DNA of 64,000 nt from contig JAIDUG010000004.1 in the NCBI GenBank assembly GCA_029060305.1, forward strand, positions 16,557-80,556, written 5' to 3'. A program made the position numbers and the translations under genes. Of this stretch, positions 28,660 through 37,977 are shown in pieces (the stretch's first letter is position 1; every line of letters starts with the position of its first letter). The notes below the pieces were generated by a model. The model ran no database searches and had not been told where the DNA came from. It saw only the letters and a program-made list of their open reading frames with translations. The DNA comes from Ruminococcus sp. GTDB lineage: Bacteria > Bacillota > Clostridia > Oscillospirales > Ruminococcaceae.

Positions 28660-30636
28660 TTGAAAAAGAAATTTCCGACAGTTTCATTAATCGTGCTTAT
28701 ACTTCTTGCGACAAATACACTGATTTCCGCATCAATTTTAAGCAGTCATGAATCTGTCATGGGAATAATCTGTATTATTCTGTCTGTCCTGACGGCTTCA
28801 ATGAGTATCGCCGAAATACTTTTCTTTGCAGAAAAAAACGTCCGGCACGTTTCAAAAATGAATGAACATCTCGAAAATTCCGTATCTGAATATATAAATT
28901 CAATGCCTGAGCCTGTCGCTGTTGTTGACAGTGGTAAACTCCTTATATGGTGCAACGAATCCTTTACCCGAAACATAAGCGACAGCCCGAAACTTTACGG
29001 CACGGATATAAGCAGTCTGGCAGACATAAATTTTGACAACATCATTTCAACCGGCACGGGTGTGTGTACTCTTAACGGCAGTACATACAAAGTGACTTCT
29101 GATAAGTCTGTAAATAACGATATAACGCTTTATATCCTCTACTTTCACGACGAAACAGACTATACCTCACTTAAAAGACGTTTTGACGAAACACACCCTA
29201 ACGTCGTTATAATAACTGTAGACAATTACGACGAAATCCTGAAAAATGCAAAGGAAAGCGAAAAGTCGCAGGCTTCCGTCGAAGTTGAAAAACTCATAGA
29301 AAACTTTATGAGCAATACAAACGGTTTTGTCCGGAAAAGCGGTTCAAATATGTTCTATGCAGTAATCGAAAACAAACACCTGAACGAAATAATAGCAGGA
29401 AAATTCAGCATACTTGATTCTGCAAGAAATATAAAGATTGCCGGAAAATATCCGCTTACTTTTTCAATAGGAGTGGGAAAAGGTGCGGAATCTCTCGACA
29501 AAAGTGAACACATAGCAAAACAATGTCTTGATATGGCTTTGGGACGTGGTGGCGACCAAGCCGTTCTGAAAACCGAAAGCGGTTATCAGTTTTTCGGCGG
29601 AGTATCGCAGGGAATGGAAAAAAAATCACGTGCAAAAACCCGTATACTTTCCAATGCTTTACAGGATATGATATTAAATTCGGACAAGATATTCGTTATG
29701 GGACACCGTTTCGGCGACCTCGATTCTGTAGGTTCTTCATGTGGTATGGCAGGAGCAATAAGACTTCTGAAAAAGGAAGTACATATTGCAGTTGACAGAA
29801 ACAAAAATCTTGCTTCAAATCTGATTGACCTAACGGAAGACCGTACCGACAATGAACTGTTTATATCGCCGGAAAATGCCCTCGCACTTATAACAGACCG
29901 TGACTTGCTTATAATAGTAGATACACACAACCCTGATGTCCTTGAATGTAAGGAACTCTACAGAAAAGCAAAATCTGTAGTTGTAATAGACCATCACAGA
30001 AAAAGTGCGAATTTCATTGACAATGCGGTTATTTTCCACCATGAACCCTATGCGTCATCTGCTTCCGAAATGGTAACGGAAGTAATCCAGTATTTCAGTT
30101 TTCCACCTGACGAAACTTTGCAGGCTTGTTATGCGGACGCTCTTCTTGCCGGAATAATGCTTGATACAAAAAACTTTGTCATGAAAACAGGTGCAAGGAC
30201 TTTTGAGGCGGCGGCATACCTGAAAAAAATCGGAGCTGATACTGTTGCAGTAAAACTTCTGTTTTCCGGTACGATAGACCTTTACAGAAGAAAGTCGCAG
30301 ATTGTTGCTTCTGCTGAAATATACAACCGTTTCGCAATTGCGACGGCAGACTTTGAGTCGGACGACATCAGACTTGCTTCTCCACAGGCGGCGGACGAAT
30401 TACTGAGTATCGCTGGAGTAGATGCTTCTTTTGTAATATACAAGACAGGAAATACAATGAATATTTCCGCACGTTCATTCGGAGCTGTAAACGTACAGGT
30501 GATTATGGAAAAACTTGGCGGTGGCGGTCATCAGACAATGGCAGCCACACAGATTCCCGATATCTCTGCCGACGAGGCAAAACAGAAACTGAAGTCGGCT
30601 ATTGACGATACTGATTATTCCGGAAAAGATACATAA
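28660..30636 (+). CDS. gdpP: Cyclic-di-AMP phosphodiesterase GdpP
   Basis: Membrane-bound DHH/DHHA1 phosphodiesterase that degrades c-di-AMP. Domain order is two N-terminal helices (residues 8-60), a PAS-like domain (about 75-150), a degenerate GGDEF domain ending ALGRGGDQAVLKT near 300, then DHH catalytic motifs: GHRFGDLDSVGSS near 350, IVDTHNPDVLE near 424, VIDHHRKS near 447, and the DHHA1 glycine-rich motif GGGGHQTMAA near 625. It starts at TTG with AAAGGAG 8 nt upstream. It sits in the usual Firmicutes order gdpP-rplI-dnaB. The 658-residue length is normal. Confidence 0.96.
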   Translation: MKKKFPTVSLIVLILLATNTLISASILSSHESVMGIICIILSVLTASMSIAEILFFAEKNVRHVSKMNEHLENSVSEYINSMPEPVAVVDSGKLLIWCNESFTRNISDSPKLYGTDISSLADINFDNIISTGTGVCTLNGSTYKVTSDKSVNNDITLYILYFHDETDYTSLKRRFDETHPNVVIITVDNYDEILKNAKESEKSQASVEVEKLIENFMSNTNGFVRKSGSNMFYAVIENKHLNEIIAGKFSILDSARNIKIAGKYPLTFSIGVGKGAESLDKSEHIAKQCLDMALGRGGDQAVLKTESGYQFFGGVSQGMEKKSRAKTRILSNALQDMILNSDKIFVMGHRFGDLDSVGSSCGMAGAIRLLKKEVHIAVDRNKNLASNLIDLTEDRTDNELFISPENALALITDRDLLIIVDTHNPDVLECKELYRKAKSVVVIDHHRKSANFIDNAVIFHHEPYASSASEMVTEVIQYFSFPPDETLQACYADALLAGIMLDTKNFVMKTGARTFEAAAYLKKIGADTVAVKLLFSGTIDLYRRKSQIVASAEIYNRFAIATADFESDDIRLASPQAADELLSIAGVDASFVIYKTGNTMNISARSFGAVNVQVIMEKLGGGGHQTMAATQIPDISADEAKQKLKSAIDDTDYSGKDT

Positions 30637-30691
30637 TTCAGAATTTTTTCCGGTATATATTTTTTAAGAAAAAGAAAGGCGGTTTTATCAA

Positions 30692-31138
30692 ATGAAAGTT
30701 ATTTTTTTAAAGGACGTAAAAGGCTCAGGCAAAAAAGGCGAGGTGAAGAACGTCGCTGACGGATACGCACGCAATATGCTTATTCCAAAGGGAATGGCTA
30801 TCGAGGCAAACAACAAGAATATGGCTGAACTTGCAGGACAGCAGGCTTCCGCACAGCACAAGGTTGATATGGAAATCAAGTCAGCTAAGGAATCTGCCGA
30901 AAAACTCAAGGGAAAGAAAGTCACCATTACTGCAAAGGCTGGCTCTAACGGCAAGCTGTTCGGCTCTGTAACCGCCGGAAACGTTGCTGACGCTATCAGA
31001 AATCAGATTGGCGTTGAAGTTGACAAGAAAAAAATATCACTCAGCACAGATATCAAGAATTTCGGTTCTTACAATGCTGTAATAAAACTTTATAACGGCA
31101 TTTCTGAAAAGATTGATATTGAAGTTGACGAAGGCTGA
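30692..31138 (+). CDS. rplI: Ribosomal protein L9
   Basis: Large-subunit protein that binds 23S rRNA near the L1 stalk. The N-terminal domain [20 protein letters not shown] and the conserved [13 protein letters not shown] loop are unmistakable, followed by the long central helix (about 40-75) and the C-terminal domain with [16 protein letters not shown]. It is 148 residues, standard length. It lies between gdpP and dnaB, as in most Firmicutes. Confidence 0.98.
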   Translation: MKVIFLKDVKGSGKKGEVKNVADGYARNMLIPKGMAIEANNKNMAELAGQQASAQHKVDMEIKSAKESAEKLKGKKVTITAKAGSNGKLFGSVTAGNVADAIRNQIGVEVDKKKISLSTDIKNFGSYNAVIKLYNGISEKIDIEVDEG

Positions 31139-31142
31139 TTGT

Positions 31143-32495
31143 ATGGAAGAAAATAATTTAAATCTTTCTTCCCGTGACCTTCCGCACAGTACAGAAGCTG
31201 AACAGTCTGTTATAGGCTCAATTATTGCGAATCCGTCTGTTATTCCCGATGTTATGGAACTTGTAAAACCCGAATATTTCTACAATGAACAACACAAGAA
31301 AATATATTCGTTAATCGTGAGAATGTACACCGGCGGAAAGCCTGCTGACATTGTTACAATTCTTGATGAAACCGTAAGACTTAATATATTTGAAACTCCG
31401 GCAGAGGGCAAACGTTATCTTGCTCAAATTGCGGAAACTCTTCCGTCAACTTCCAACGTCTCAAGCTACTGCCGGATAGTTTCAGAAAAATATCTGATAA
31501 GAAGTCTTGCAAACGTTGCAGAAAATATTCTTGAAAGTATACGCTCCGGCGAAAACAATTCGCAGATACTTCTTGATTCTGCTGAACAGCAGATTTATGA
31601 TATACGTCAGGGGCGTGATATCAAAGGGCTTGTACCGCTTTCCGATGCTATAATGGAGGCTTATGACCGTCTCGGAAAAATTTCAGGTCCTGACAAAGAA
31701 AAATATATCGGTGCAAGAACAGGCTATACATTGCTTGACAGTATAATATCCGGTCTGAATAAATCCGACCTTATTATAATTGCGGCACGTCCGGCTATGG
31801 GTAAAACGGCTTTTGCTTTGAATATCGCCGTAAACGTTGCAAAACGTACTGACAAAGACGTTGTTACATTCAATCTTGAAATGTCAAGGGAACAGCTTGC
31901 AATGCGTATGATTTCTACTGAATCGCTTGTCGATTCTAACCGTCTGCGTAACGGTCGTATAAGCAGTGACGAATGGGTGAAACTTGCAACAGGTGCGGGA
32001 TATTTAAGTACGCTGAATATGTATATAGACGATACAGCAGGACTGACCGTTCAGAATATAAAATCAAGACTCAGGAAAGTCCGGAATTTAGGTCTCGTGA
32101 TTATTGACTATCTTCAGCTTATAACATCATCTTCACGTTACGACAACAGGGCAATTGAAGTTTCAGAAATCACCCGTCAGTTAAAAATTATGGCAAAAGA
32201 ACTCAATGTACCTATAATATTACTGTCGCAATTGTCAAGAGGAGTGGAAAGTCGTAGCGATAAACGTCCTATGCTTTCTGACCTGCGTGAATCAGGTTCT
32301 ATTGAACAAGACGCCGATATTGTGCTTTTCCTTTACCGTGATGCTTACTACAACAAGGAAAGTACAAAACAGAATATTTCCGAATGTATAGTGGCTAAAA
32401 ACAGGCACGGTGAAACAGGCACAATTGAGTTGATATGGGACGGAAAATACACACGCTTCTCAAACATTGACTACAGCAATCCTGCGGAGAGATAA
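31143..32495 (+). CDS. dnaB: Replicative DNA helicase
   Basis: Hexameric helicase that unwinds DNA at the replication fork. The N-terminal domain opens with LPHSTEAEQSVIGSI, and the RecA-like motor has Walker A AARPAMGKTAFALN near residue 220, Walker B VIIDYLQLI near 325 and LSQLSRGVESR near 365. The upstream frame extension lies within rplI, so I chose the ATG at 31143, 4 nt after rplI, giving 450 residues. Its Shine-Dalgarno is weak (GAAGG), pointing to coupling with rplI translation. Confidence 0.97.
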   Translation: MEENNLNLSSRDLPHSTEAEQSVIGSIIANPSVIPDVMELVKPEYFYNEQHKKIYSLIVRMYTGGKPADIVTILDETVRLNIFETPAEGKRYLAQIAETLPSTSNVSSYCRIVSEKYLIRSLANVAENILESIRSGENNSQILLDSAEQQIYDIRQGRDIKGLVPLSDAIMEAYDRLGKISGPDKEKYIGARTGYTLLDSIISGLNKSDLIIIAARPAMGKTAFALNIAVNVAKRTDKDVVTFNLEMSREQLAMRMISTESLVDSNRLRNGRISSDEWVKLATGAGYLSTLNMYIDDTAGLTVQNIKSRLRKVRNLGLVIIDYLQLITSSSRYDNRAIEVSEITRQLKIMAKELNVPIILLSQLSRGVESRSDKRPMLSDLRESGSIEQDADIVLFLYRDAYYNKESTKQNISECIVAKNRHGETGTIELIWDGKYTRFSNIDYSNPAER

Positions 32496-32496
32496 A

Positions 32497-33834
32497 ATGA
32501 CAGATAAAATTTTTTCTTTTGTAAAAAAACATAATATGATTAATAAAGGCGATACTGTTATATGCGGACTTTCTGGTGGTGCAGACAGTGTCTGCCTTCT
32601 TATTGTGCTGTATGAAATAAGCAGTAAAATAGGTTTTACAGTAAAGGCACTGCACGTCAATCACTGTCTGCGTGGTGCGGAAAGCGACCGTGACGAAAAT
32701 TTCTGTCGTGAACTGTGTGAAAAACTCGGCATACCATTTAAAGCAGTTTCGTGCAATGTGACGGCTTTTGCGGAGGAAAAACAGCTTTCTGTCGAGGAAT
32801 CGGCAAGAATACTGAGATACGGAATTTTTGCGGAAAACTCAGGCGGTGCAAAGATAGCAACGGCTCACAACGCAAACGACAATCTTGAAACGGTTATTTT
32901 CAATCTTGCAAGAGGTTCGGCATTAAAGGGAGTTTCCGGTATACCGCCGGTGAGGGATAATATAATCCGTCCACTGCTTGCGGTAAGCCGTAATGAAATC
33001 GAAAACCATCTCAAAACATTGAATCAAGAATATGTCACGGATAGCACAAATCTTTCCGACGACTATACAAGAAACAAAATCCGTCATCAGATACTGCCGG
33101 TTTTGTGCGGAATAAATCCGTCTCTTGTGGAAACTTCTGTAAACTCCATTGAAACTCTCAGGGAGGAAAACAGTCTGATAGAAGAAATGACGGAAAAAGC
33201 GTTGAAAGACTGCAAAGACGGAAACAGACTGCACGGACTTGAAAATTTCCACGAAGTAGTACGCAGAAGATGTATTGCAAGACTGCTGACTGAAAACTCT
33301 CTCCCCTACTCTCACGACCGTCTCGAAAATATGGACGATATTCTGGTCAAAGGCGGTAAAGTGAATGTTTCCGGTGATATTTTTTTCATTTCTGACGGTC
33401 ACAATGCTGAACTGACAAAAATCTGTCCTGTTTCTGAACCGGAAGTTATTTCGGAAGAACTTAAAACAGGTGAAAACAGTATTTTTCCGGACAGGATTCT
33501 TGAATGTAAAATCATTATGTGTGAAGATTTCCGGAAAATTTACGGTGTTCATAAAAAATTAACATTTTATCTATTAGATTATGATAAAATAAAAGGCAGA
33601 GTTATTCTGCGTAACCGCCGTTTCGGAGACAGAATAAAACTTCAGGGAAAGAATTTCACATCTTCTGTAAAAAAACTTATCAATTCGGAAGTCCCTGCTG
33701 AACAACGTGCGGAACTCCATTTCCTTGAAGATGAAAACGGTACGATTTTCGCTGAAAAACTCGGCATTGCGGAACGTGTTGCTCCCGATGACAAAACCGT
33801 GAGATTGCTGAAAATCTCAATAAGAAACAAATAA
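32497..33834 (+). CDS. tilS: tRNA(Ile)-lysidine synthase
   Basis: Modifies cytidine 34 of tRNA-Ile(CAU) to lysidine using ATP and lysine, so that the tRNA reads AUA. The PP-loop motif [13 protein letters not shown] is near residue 22, [16 protein letters not shown] near 57, and the family C-terminal domain follows, including [11 protein letters not shown] near 380. The ATG at 32497 has GGAGAG 7 nt upstream and lies 1 nt past dnaB. At 445 residues it is normal. It precedes ftsH as usual, but the hpt gene often found between them is absent. Confidence 0.95.
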   Translation: MTDKIFSFVKKHNMINKGDTVICGLSGGADSVCLLIVLYEISSKIGFTVKALHVNHCLRGAESDRDENFCRELCEKLGIPFKAVSCNVTAFAEEKQLSVEESARILRYGIFAENSGGAKIATAHNANDNLETVIFNLARGSALKGVSGIPPVRDNIIRPLLAVSRNEIENHLKTLNQEYVTDSTNLSDDYTRNKIRHQILPVLCGINPSLVETSVNSIETLREENSLIEEMTEKALKDCKDGNRLHGLENFHEVVRRRCIARLLTENSLPYSHDRLENMDDILVKGGKVNVSGDIFFISDGHNAELTKICPVSEPEVISEELKTGENSIFPDRILECKIIMCEDFRKIYGVHKKLTFYLLDYDKIKGRVILRNRRFGDRIKLQGKNFTSSVKKLINSEVPAEQRAELHFLEDENGTIFAEKLGIAERVAPDDKTVRLLKISIRNK

Positions 33835-33854
33835 AAAAGATTGGAGTGGATATT

Positions 33855-35735
33855 TTGACACCAAAAAAGAACAGAGGCATTTTCACTTATCTGCTTATTG
33901 TGCTGATTGCAATAGGTTGTATTTTCTTTATCAGCTCAAAGTTGTCTGATACGGCAAATAAAAACGATTACACAAGCATAATAAGCCATTTTGACAAATA
34001 TGAAGTCTCATACTATAAGCTTGATTTGGGTACGGGCGAACTTACTTATCAGCTAAGGGGCGAAGATGTCAAGAAAAGATATGAAGTCCCTAACGTCAGT
34101 ATCTTTCTTGACGATACAGAAAATTATCGTCAGGAGTACAACAAAAGACACCCGAATGAACCTCTCAAACAGGACTATATCAAAATTACTGACAGAACGT
34201 GGCTTTACTCACTGATACCTGTCATTCTCACTGTATTACTCGGAATCGCTATTCTTTACTTTATGATGAAACAAAGCAGTGGCGGAGGTAAATATTCGTC
34301 ATTCGGAAAAGCTAACCTTAAAAATCAGGCAGGTGCAAGAAAAGCAACTTTCGCAGACGTTGCCGGTGCTGATGAGGAAAAACAGGAACTTGAAGAAATC
34401 GTTGATTATCTGAAGAATCCTAAAAAGTACAGCGAAATCGGTGCTAAAATTCCGAAAGGCGTATTGCTTTTAGGACCTCCGGGTACTGGTAAAACTCTTC
34501 TTGCAAGAGCTGTTGCCGGTGAGGCAGGCTGTCCGTTCTTCCCTATTTCAGGCTCGGACTTTGTGGAAATGTTCGTCGGCGTAGGTGCTTCACGTGTGCG
34601 TGACCTCTTTGAACAGGCTAAAAAACACGCTCCGGCGATAATCTTCATAGACGAAATCGATGCAGTAGGTCGTCACAGGGGAGCAGGTCTCGGCGGTGGT
34701 CACGATGAACGTGAACAGACCCTCAACCAGTTGCTTGTAGAAATGGACGGTTTCACAGGAAACGAAAGCGTTATCGTAATCGCTGCGACAAACAGACGTG
34801 ATATTCTTGACCCCGCACTTCTCAGACCCGGACGTTTTGACAGACAGATTGTTGTAGGTTATCCCGACGTAAAAGGTCGTGAGGAAGTATTGAAAGTTCA
34901 CGCAAAAAACAAACCTCTTGCACCTGACGTTGACCTGAAAGTAATCGCACAAACAACACAGGGATTTACAGGAGCAGACCTCGAAAATCTCCTCAATGAA
35001 TCCGCATTGCTCGCCGCACGTGCAGGAAGACTTTCAATTACTGAAAAAGATATTGAAGACGCTACTATGAAAGTAATCGCAGGTCCTGAAAAGAAGTCAA
35101 GGATTGTTTCAGAACACGACAGACGTGTTACTGCCTATCACGAAGCAGGTCACGCAATCGCCGCCTATAATCTTCCCACACAGGATAAAGTACATCAGGT
35201 TACAATAATTCAGCGTGGTATGGCAGCAGGTCTTACTGTAACACGTCCCGACAACGACGACCAGCACGTTTCAAGAAATCAGATGCGTGAAAGCATTATA
35301 ATGTTGCTCGGCGGTCGTGTGGCTGAGGAAATCGTACTTGACGATATATGCACAGGAGCTTCAAACGATATAGAACGTGCTACTTCAACGGCTCGTAATA
35401 TGGTTACAAGATACGGATTTTCCAAAAAACTCGGTACAGTGGTTTATGGTTCTGACAATGACGAAGTATTTCTCGGCAAGGATTACGGACATACAAGAAA
35501 TTACAGTGAAGCTGTTGCCTCACAGATTGACAGCGAAGTTTACTCAATCATTCAGAAAGCATACAGCGACTGTACTGACATTCTCAACGCAAATATTGAC
35601 AAACTTCATCTGCTTGCAAGGTATCTTCTTAAATTTGAAAAGATTGACGGCGAAGACTTTGAAAAACTGATGAGGGGAGAAATTACTGAGGATGTTCTCA
35701 TTGACCCTTCCGGCAGTGACGAAATTTCAGAATAA
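33855..35735 (+). CDS. ftsH: ATP-dependent zinc metalloprotease FtsH
   Basis: Membrane-anchored AAA+ protease that degrades misfolded and regulatory membrane proteins. Two helices (residues about 9-27 and 115-135) flank an extracytoplasmic loop. The AAA domain shows [16 protein letters not shown] near 205, Walker [12 protein letters not shown] near 262 and the second region of homology [15 protein letters not shown] near 310. The zinc site HEAGHAIA is near 428. The GTG at 33846 overlaps the Shine-Dalgarno, so I chose TTG at 33855, 8 nt after GGAG, giving 626 residues. Confidence 0.97.
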   Translation: MTPKKNRGIFTYLLIVLIAIGCIFFISSKLSDTANKNDYTSIISHFDKYEVSYYKLDLGTGELTYQLRGEDVKKRYEVPNVSIFLDDTENYRQEYNKRHPNEPLKQDYIKITDRTWLYSLIPVILTVLLGIAILYFMMKQSSGGGKYSSFGKANLKNQAGARKATFADVAGADEEKQELEEIVDYLKNPKKYSEIGAKIPKGVLLLGPPGTGKTLLARAVAGEAGCPFFPISGSDFVEMFVGVGASRVRDLFEQAKKHAPAIIFIDEIDAVGRHRGAGLGGGHDEREQTLNQLLVEMDGFTGNESVIVIAATNRRDILDPALLRPGRFDRQIVVGYPDVKGREEVLKVHAKNKPLAPDVDLKVIAQTTQGFTGADLENLLNESALLAARAGRLSITEKDIEDATMKVIAGPEKKSRIVSEHDRRVTAYHEAGHAIAAYNLPTQDKVHQVTIIQRGMAAGLTVTRPDNDDQHVSRNQMRESIIMLLGGRVAEEIVLDDICTGASNDIERATSTARNMVTRYGFSKKLGTVVYGSDNDEVFLGKDYGHTRNYSEAVASQIDSEVYSIIQKAYSDCTDILNANIDKLHLLARYLLKFEKIDGEDFEKLMRGEITEDVLIDPSGSDEISE

Positions 35736-35741
35736 ACACTT

Positions 35742-35782
35742 TCCGGACTGCTGTAAATATGTACCAGTAGTCCGGATTTTTT
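35742..35782 (+). terminator. Intrinsic terminator after ftsH
   Basis: TCCGGACT pairs perfectly with AGTCCGGA and is followed by six T. It separates the ftsH transcript from the moxR operon. Confidence 0.85.
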
Positions 35783-35812
35783 AAGAATTATATATAAACA
35801 GGAGATAATAAA

Positions 35813-36763
35813 ATGGACAAAAAATACTATTCAAATCAGATAAACGCTATTCTCAGCGAAGTAAAAAAAGCGGTAATCGGAAAAGACCAGATTATAATAA
35901 AAGTTCTGCTGGCTATCCTCTGCAAAGGACACGTACTTATTGAAGATATTCCGGGGGTGGGAAAAACTACTCTTGCACTTGCATTTTCAAAAGCACTTTC
36001 GCTTGAACATAACCGTATGCAGTTTACGCCGGACGTTCTGCCGTCTGACGTTACAGGATTTTCAATATACAACAAAAATACAAATAATTTTGAGTTCAGA
36101 AAAGGTGTTGCGTTCTGTAATCTTTTTCTCGCCGACGAAATAAATCGTACTTCCAGTAAAACGCAGTCGGCACTTCTTGAGCTTATGGAAGAAAAAAGCA
36201 TAACAGTTGACGGTATGACGTACAGACTTCCTGAACCTTACACGGTAATAGCTACTCAGAACCCGATAGGCTCGGCAGGCACTCACAATCTTCCTGATTC
36301 TCAGCTTGACAGATTTATGATTAAATTAAGTATGGGCTATCCGGATTTCAACGGTGAGGTCTCCATTCTCAAATCAAAAGCAAACGACAATCCCCTTGCA
36401 AACGTAAACCCTGTCGCAAACGAAAACGTTATTTTAGCATTACAGGAATATATTTCAAACATATACATTGACGACAGAATCTATGAATATATAGTATCAC
36501 TTTCTTCCGCTACCCGAAATCACCCTATGCTGAAACTCGGAATAAGCCCAAGAGGTACGCTTGCACTTATGAATATTTCAAGAGGAATAGCGGTTGCAAT
36601 GGGTCGTGATTATGTCATTCCTGACGATATTTCCTATATCTGTAAGGACGTTTTTGAACACCGTGTTATGCTCAGCTCAAAGGCTAAACTGTCGGAAGTC
36701 ACTGCCGGAGATGTTATAAATGAAATCATAAAGTCCGTACCCGTTCCGAGAATAAAAGGGTGA
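35813..36763 (+). CDS. MoxR-family AAA ATPase
   Basis: A 316-residue MoxR AAA+ ATPase, likely a chaperone for assembly or activation of the cell-surface factors encoded next to it. Walker A is IPGVGKTTLALAF near residue 43, Walker B FLADEINRTSSKTQSALLE near 107, and the sensor region VIATQNPIGSAGTHNLPDSQLDR is split as VIATQNPIGSAG and LPDSQLDRF near 150. AGGAG is 9 nt before the ATG. It starts a four-gene operon with a DUF58 protein and a transglutaminase, a conserved set in Firmicutes and actinobacteria. Confidence 0.93.
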   Translation: MDKKYYSNQINAILSEVKKAVIGKDQIIIKVLLAILCKGHVLIEDIPGVGKTTLALAFSKALSLEHNRMQFTPDVLPSDVTGFSIYNKNTNNFEFRKGVAFCNLFLADEINRTSSKTQSALLELMEEKSITVDGMTYRLPEPYTVIATQNPIGSAGTHNLPDSQLDRFMIKLSMGYPDFNGEVSILKSKANDNPLANVNPVANENVILALQEYISNIYIDDRIYEYIVSLSSATRNHPMLKLGISPRGTLALMNISRGIAVAMGRDYVIPDDISYICKDVFEHRVMLSSKAKLSEVTAGDVINEIIKSVPVPRIKG

Positions 36764-36769
36764 CTGCCT

Positions 36770-37963
36770 ATGCTGATTGTTAAGATACTTTTTCTTCTTC
36801 TGATAGTAATATGCGTATTTTTCTATATACTGTATATGTGGAATTTTTCACTTGTACTGATGATAATTTTTCTTGTACTGCCTGTAGTGATGTTCGTGAC
36901 AACGCTGATAACAAAACTTTCAATAAAGACGGAATTTGCGGTACAGTCGAAAGCCACTCCGAAAAATAAGTCTTTTCCTGTACAGCTTTGTGTTACTAAC
37001 AAAAGTATTTTTCCTGTCGGAAAGGCAGAAGCACACATTGAATACTACAATATATTCAATAATCAGATTAACGAATTTGAGTTGCTTTTTCCGTTGCAGG
37101 CACTCAACTCCCACCGTGTAACGTTTCAGCTCAGTTCAAAATACTGCGGTATTCTGAAAATCCGTTCAGCATACATCAGTATATACGACCCTCTCAGAAT
37201 ATTCCGTTTCAAGACCGGAAAAAACATAACAGCAGAAATTGCAGTAATGCCGGAAATCCACGAAGTAAACGGTGCTATAAGTTTCACTGACCGTGAAAGT
37301 GAAGAAAGTTCGGTATTTTCTGAGAACAATGCCGGTGATGACCCGTCGGAAGTTTTTGACTTACGTGAATATGCAGTAGGCGACAAAATCAACCGTATTC
37401 ACTGGAAACTTTCCTCAAAAAAAGACGAGCTTATTGTAAAAGAATACAGTATGCCGGTTGACGTACCGTGCATGATTTTTCTGAATCTGAAATGCTATGA
37501 AGATTCTGAGTATACACTGCCTGTTTTCGATACCCTCGTGGAAACTCTTATGTCGGTCTCGCAGTTTCTGATTGAAAATGAACGTATTCACAAAGTTGTT
37601 TATTATAACGCCTCAATGCGTGAGTTTTGCGAAACTGATATAACAAGTCCGGAAGTACTTGCGGAAACAGTAAGAAATATGATATTTTCAGTAAACGACA
37701 ACCTTTATTGTGAACCGCCGGAGAAGTATTTTCAGATAAACCCGAATATTTCGCTGTCGTCATTTACTTTTATAACTTCTGCTCCCGATACTTCAGTACT
37801 GCACTATATAGAGGAAAATATCGACGCTGATATTCGCAATGCTGTAGTGATAGTGAAGTCTCCGGAAAATGTTTCTGAAGTCTGTGCAGGAATTACCGAA
37901 CTCAACACAATACCGGTTGTAATAGGCAGAATAACTTCGTCCGTCAGGGACATTGAACTCTGA
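36770..37963 (+). CDS. DUF58 membrane-associated protein
   Basis: A 397-residue protein with two N-terminal membrane helices (residues about 4-23 and 26-45) and a C-terminal DUF58 domain, whose signature FDLREYAVGDKINRIHWKLSSK is visible in two halves, FDLREYAVGD and RIHWKLSSK, near 200. DUF58 proteins have a VWA-like fold and accompany MoxR ATPases. It begins 6 nt after moxR. Function is not established; a role with the downstream transglutaminase is inferred from the conserved order. Confidence 0.9.
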   Translation: MLIVKILFLLLIVICVFFYILYMWNFSLVLMIIFLVLPVVMFVTTLITKLSIKTEFAVQSKATPKNKSFPVQLCVTNKSIFPVGKAEAHIEYYNIFNNQINEFELLFPLQALNSHRVTFQLSSKYCGILKIRSAYISIYDPLRIFRFKTGKNITAEIAVMPEIHEVNGAISFTDRESEESSVFSENNAGDDPSEVFDLREYAVGDKINRIHWKLSSKKDELIVKEYSMPVDVPCMIFLNLKCYEDSEYTLPVFDTLVETLMSVSQFLIENERIHKVVYYNASMREFCETDITSPEVLAETVRNMIFSVNDNLYCEPPEKYFQINPNISLSSFTFITSAPDTSVLHYIEENIDADIRNAVVIVKSPENVSEVCAGITELNTIPVVIGRITSSVRDIEL

Positions 37964-37977
37964 GGGGGATTCTGAAC

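Noticed and set aside
32923..33552. 209-codon reverse frame opposite tilS
   Set aside because: It lies wholly within tilS, whose motifs are intact; the product has the Phe/Asn-rich look of antisense translation.
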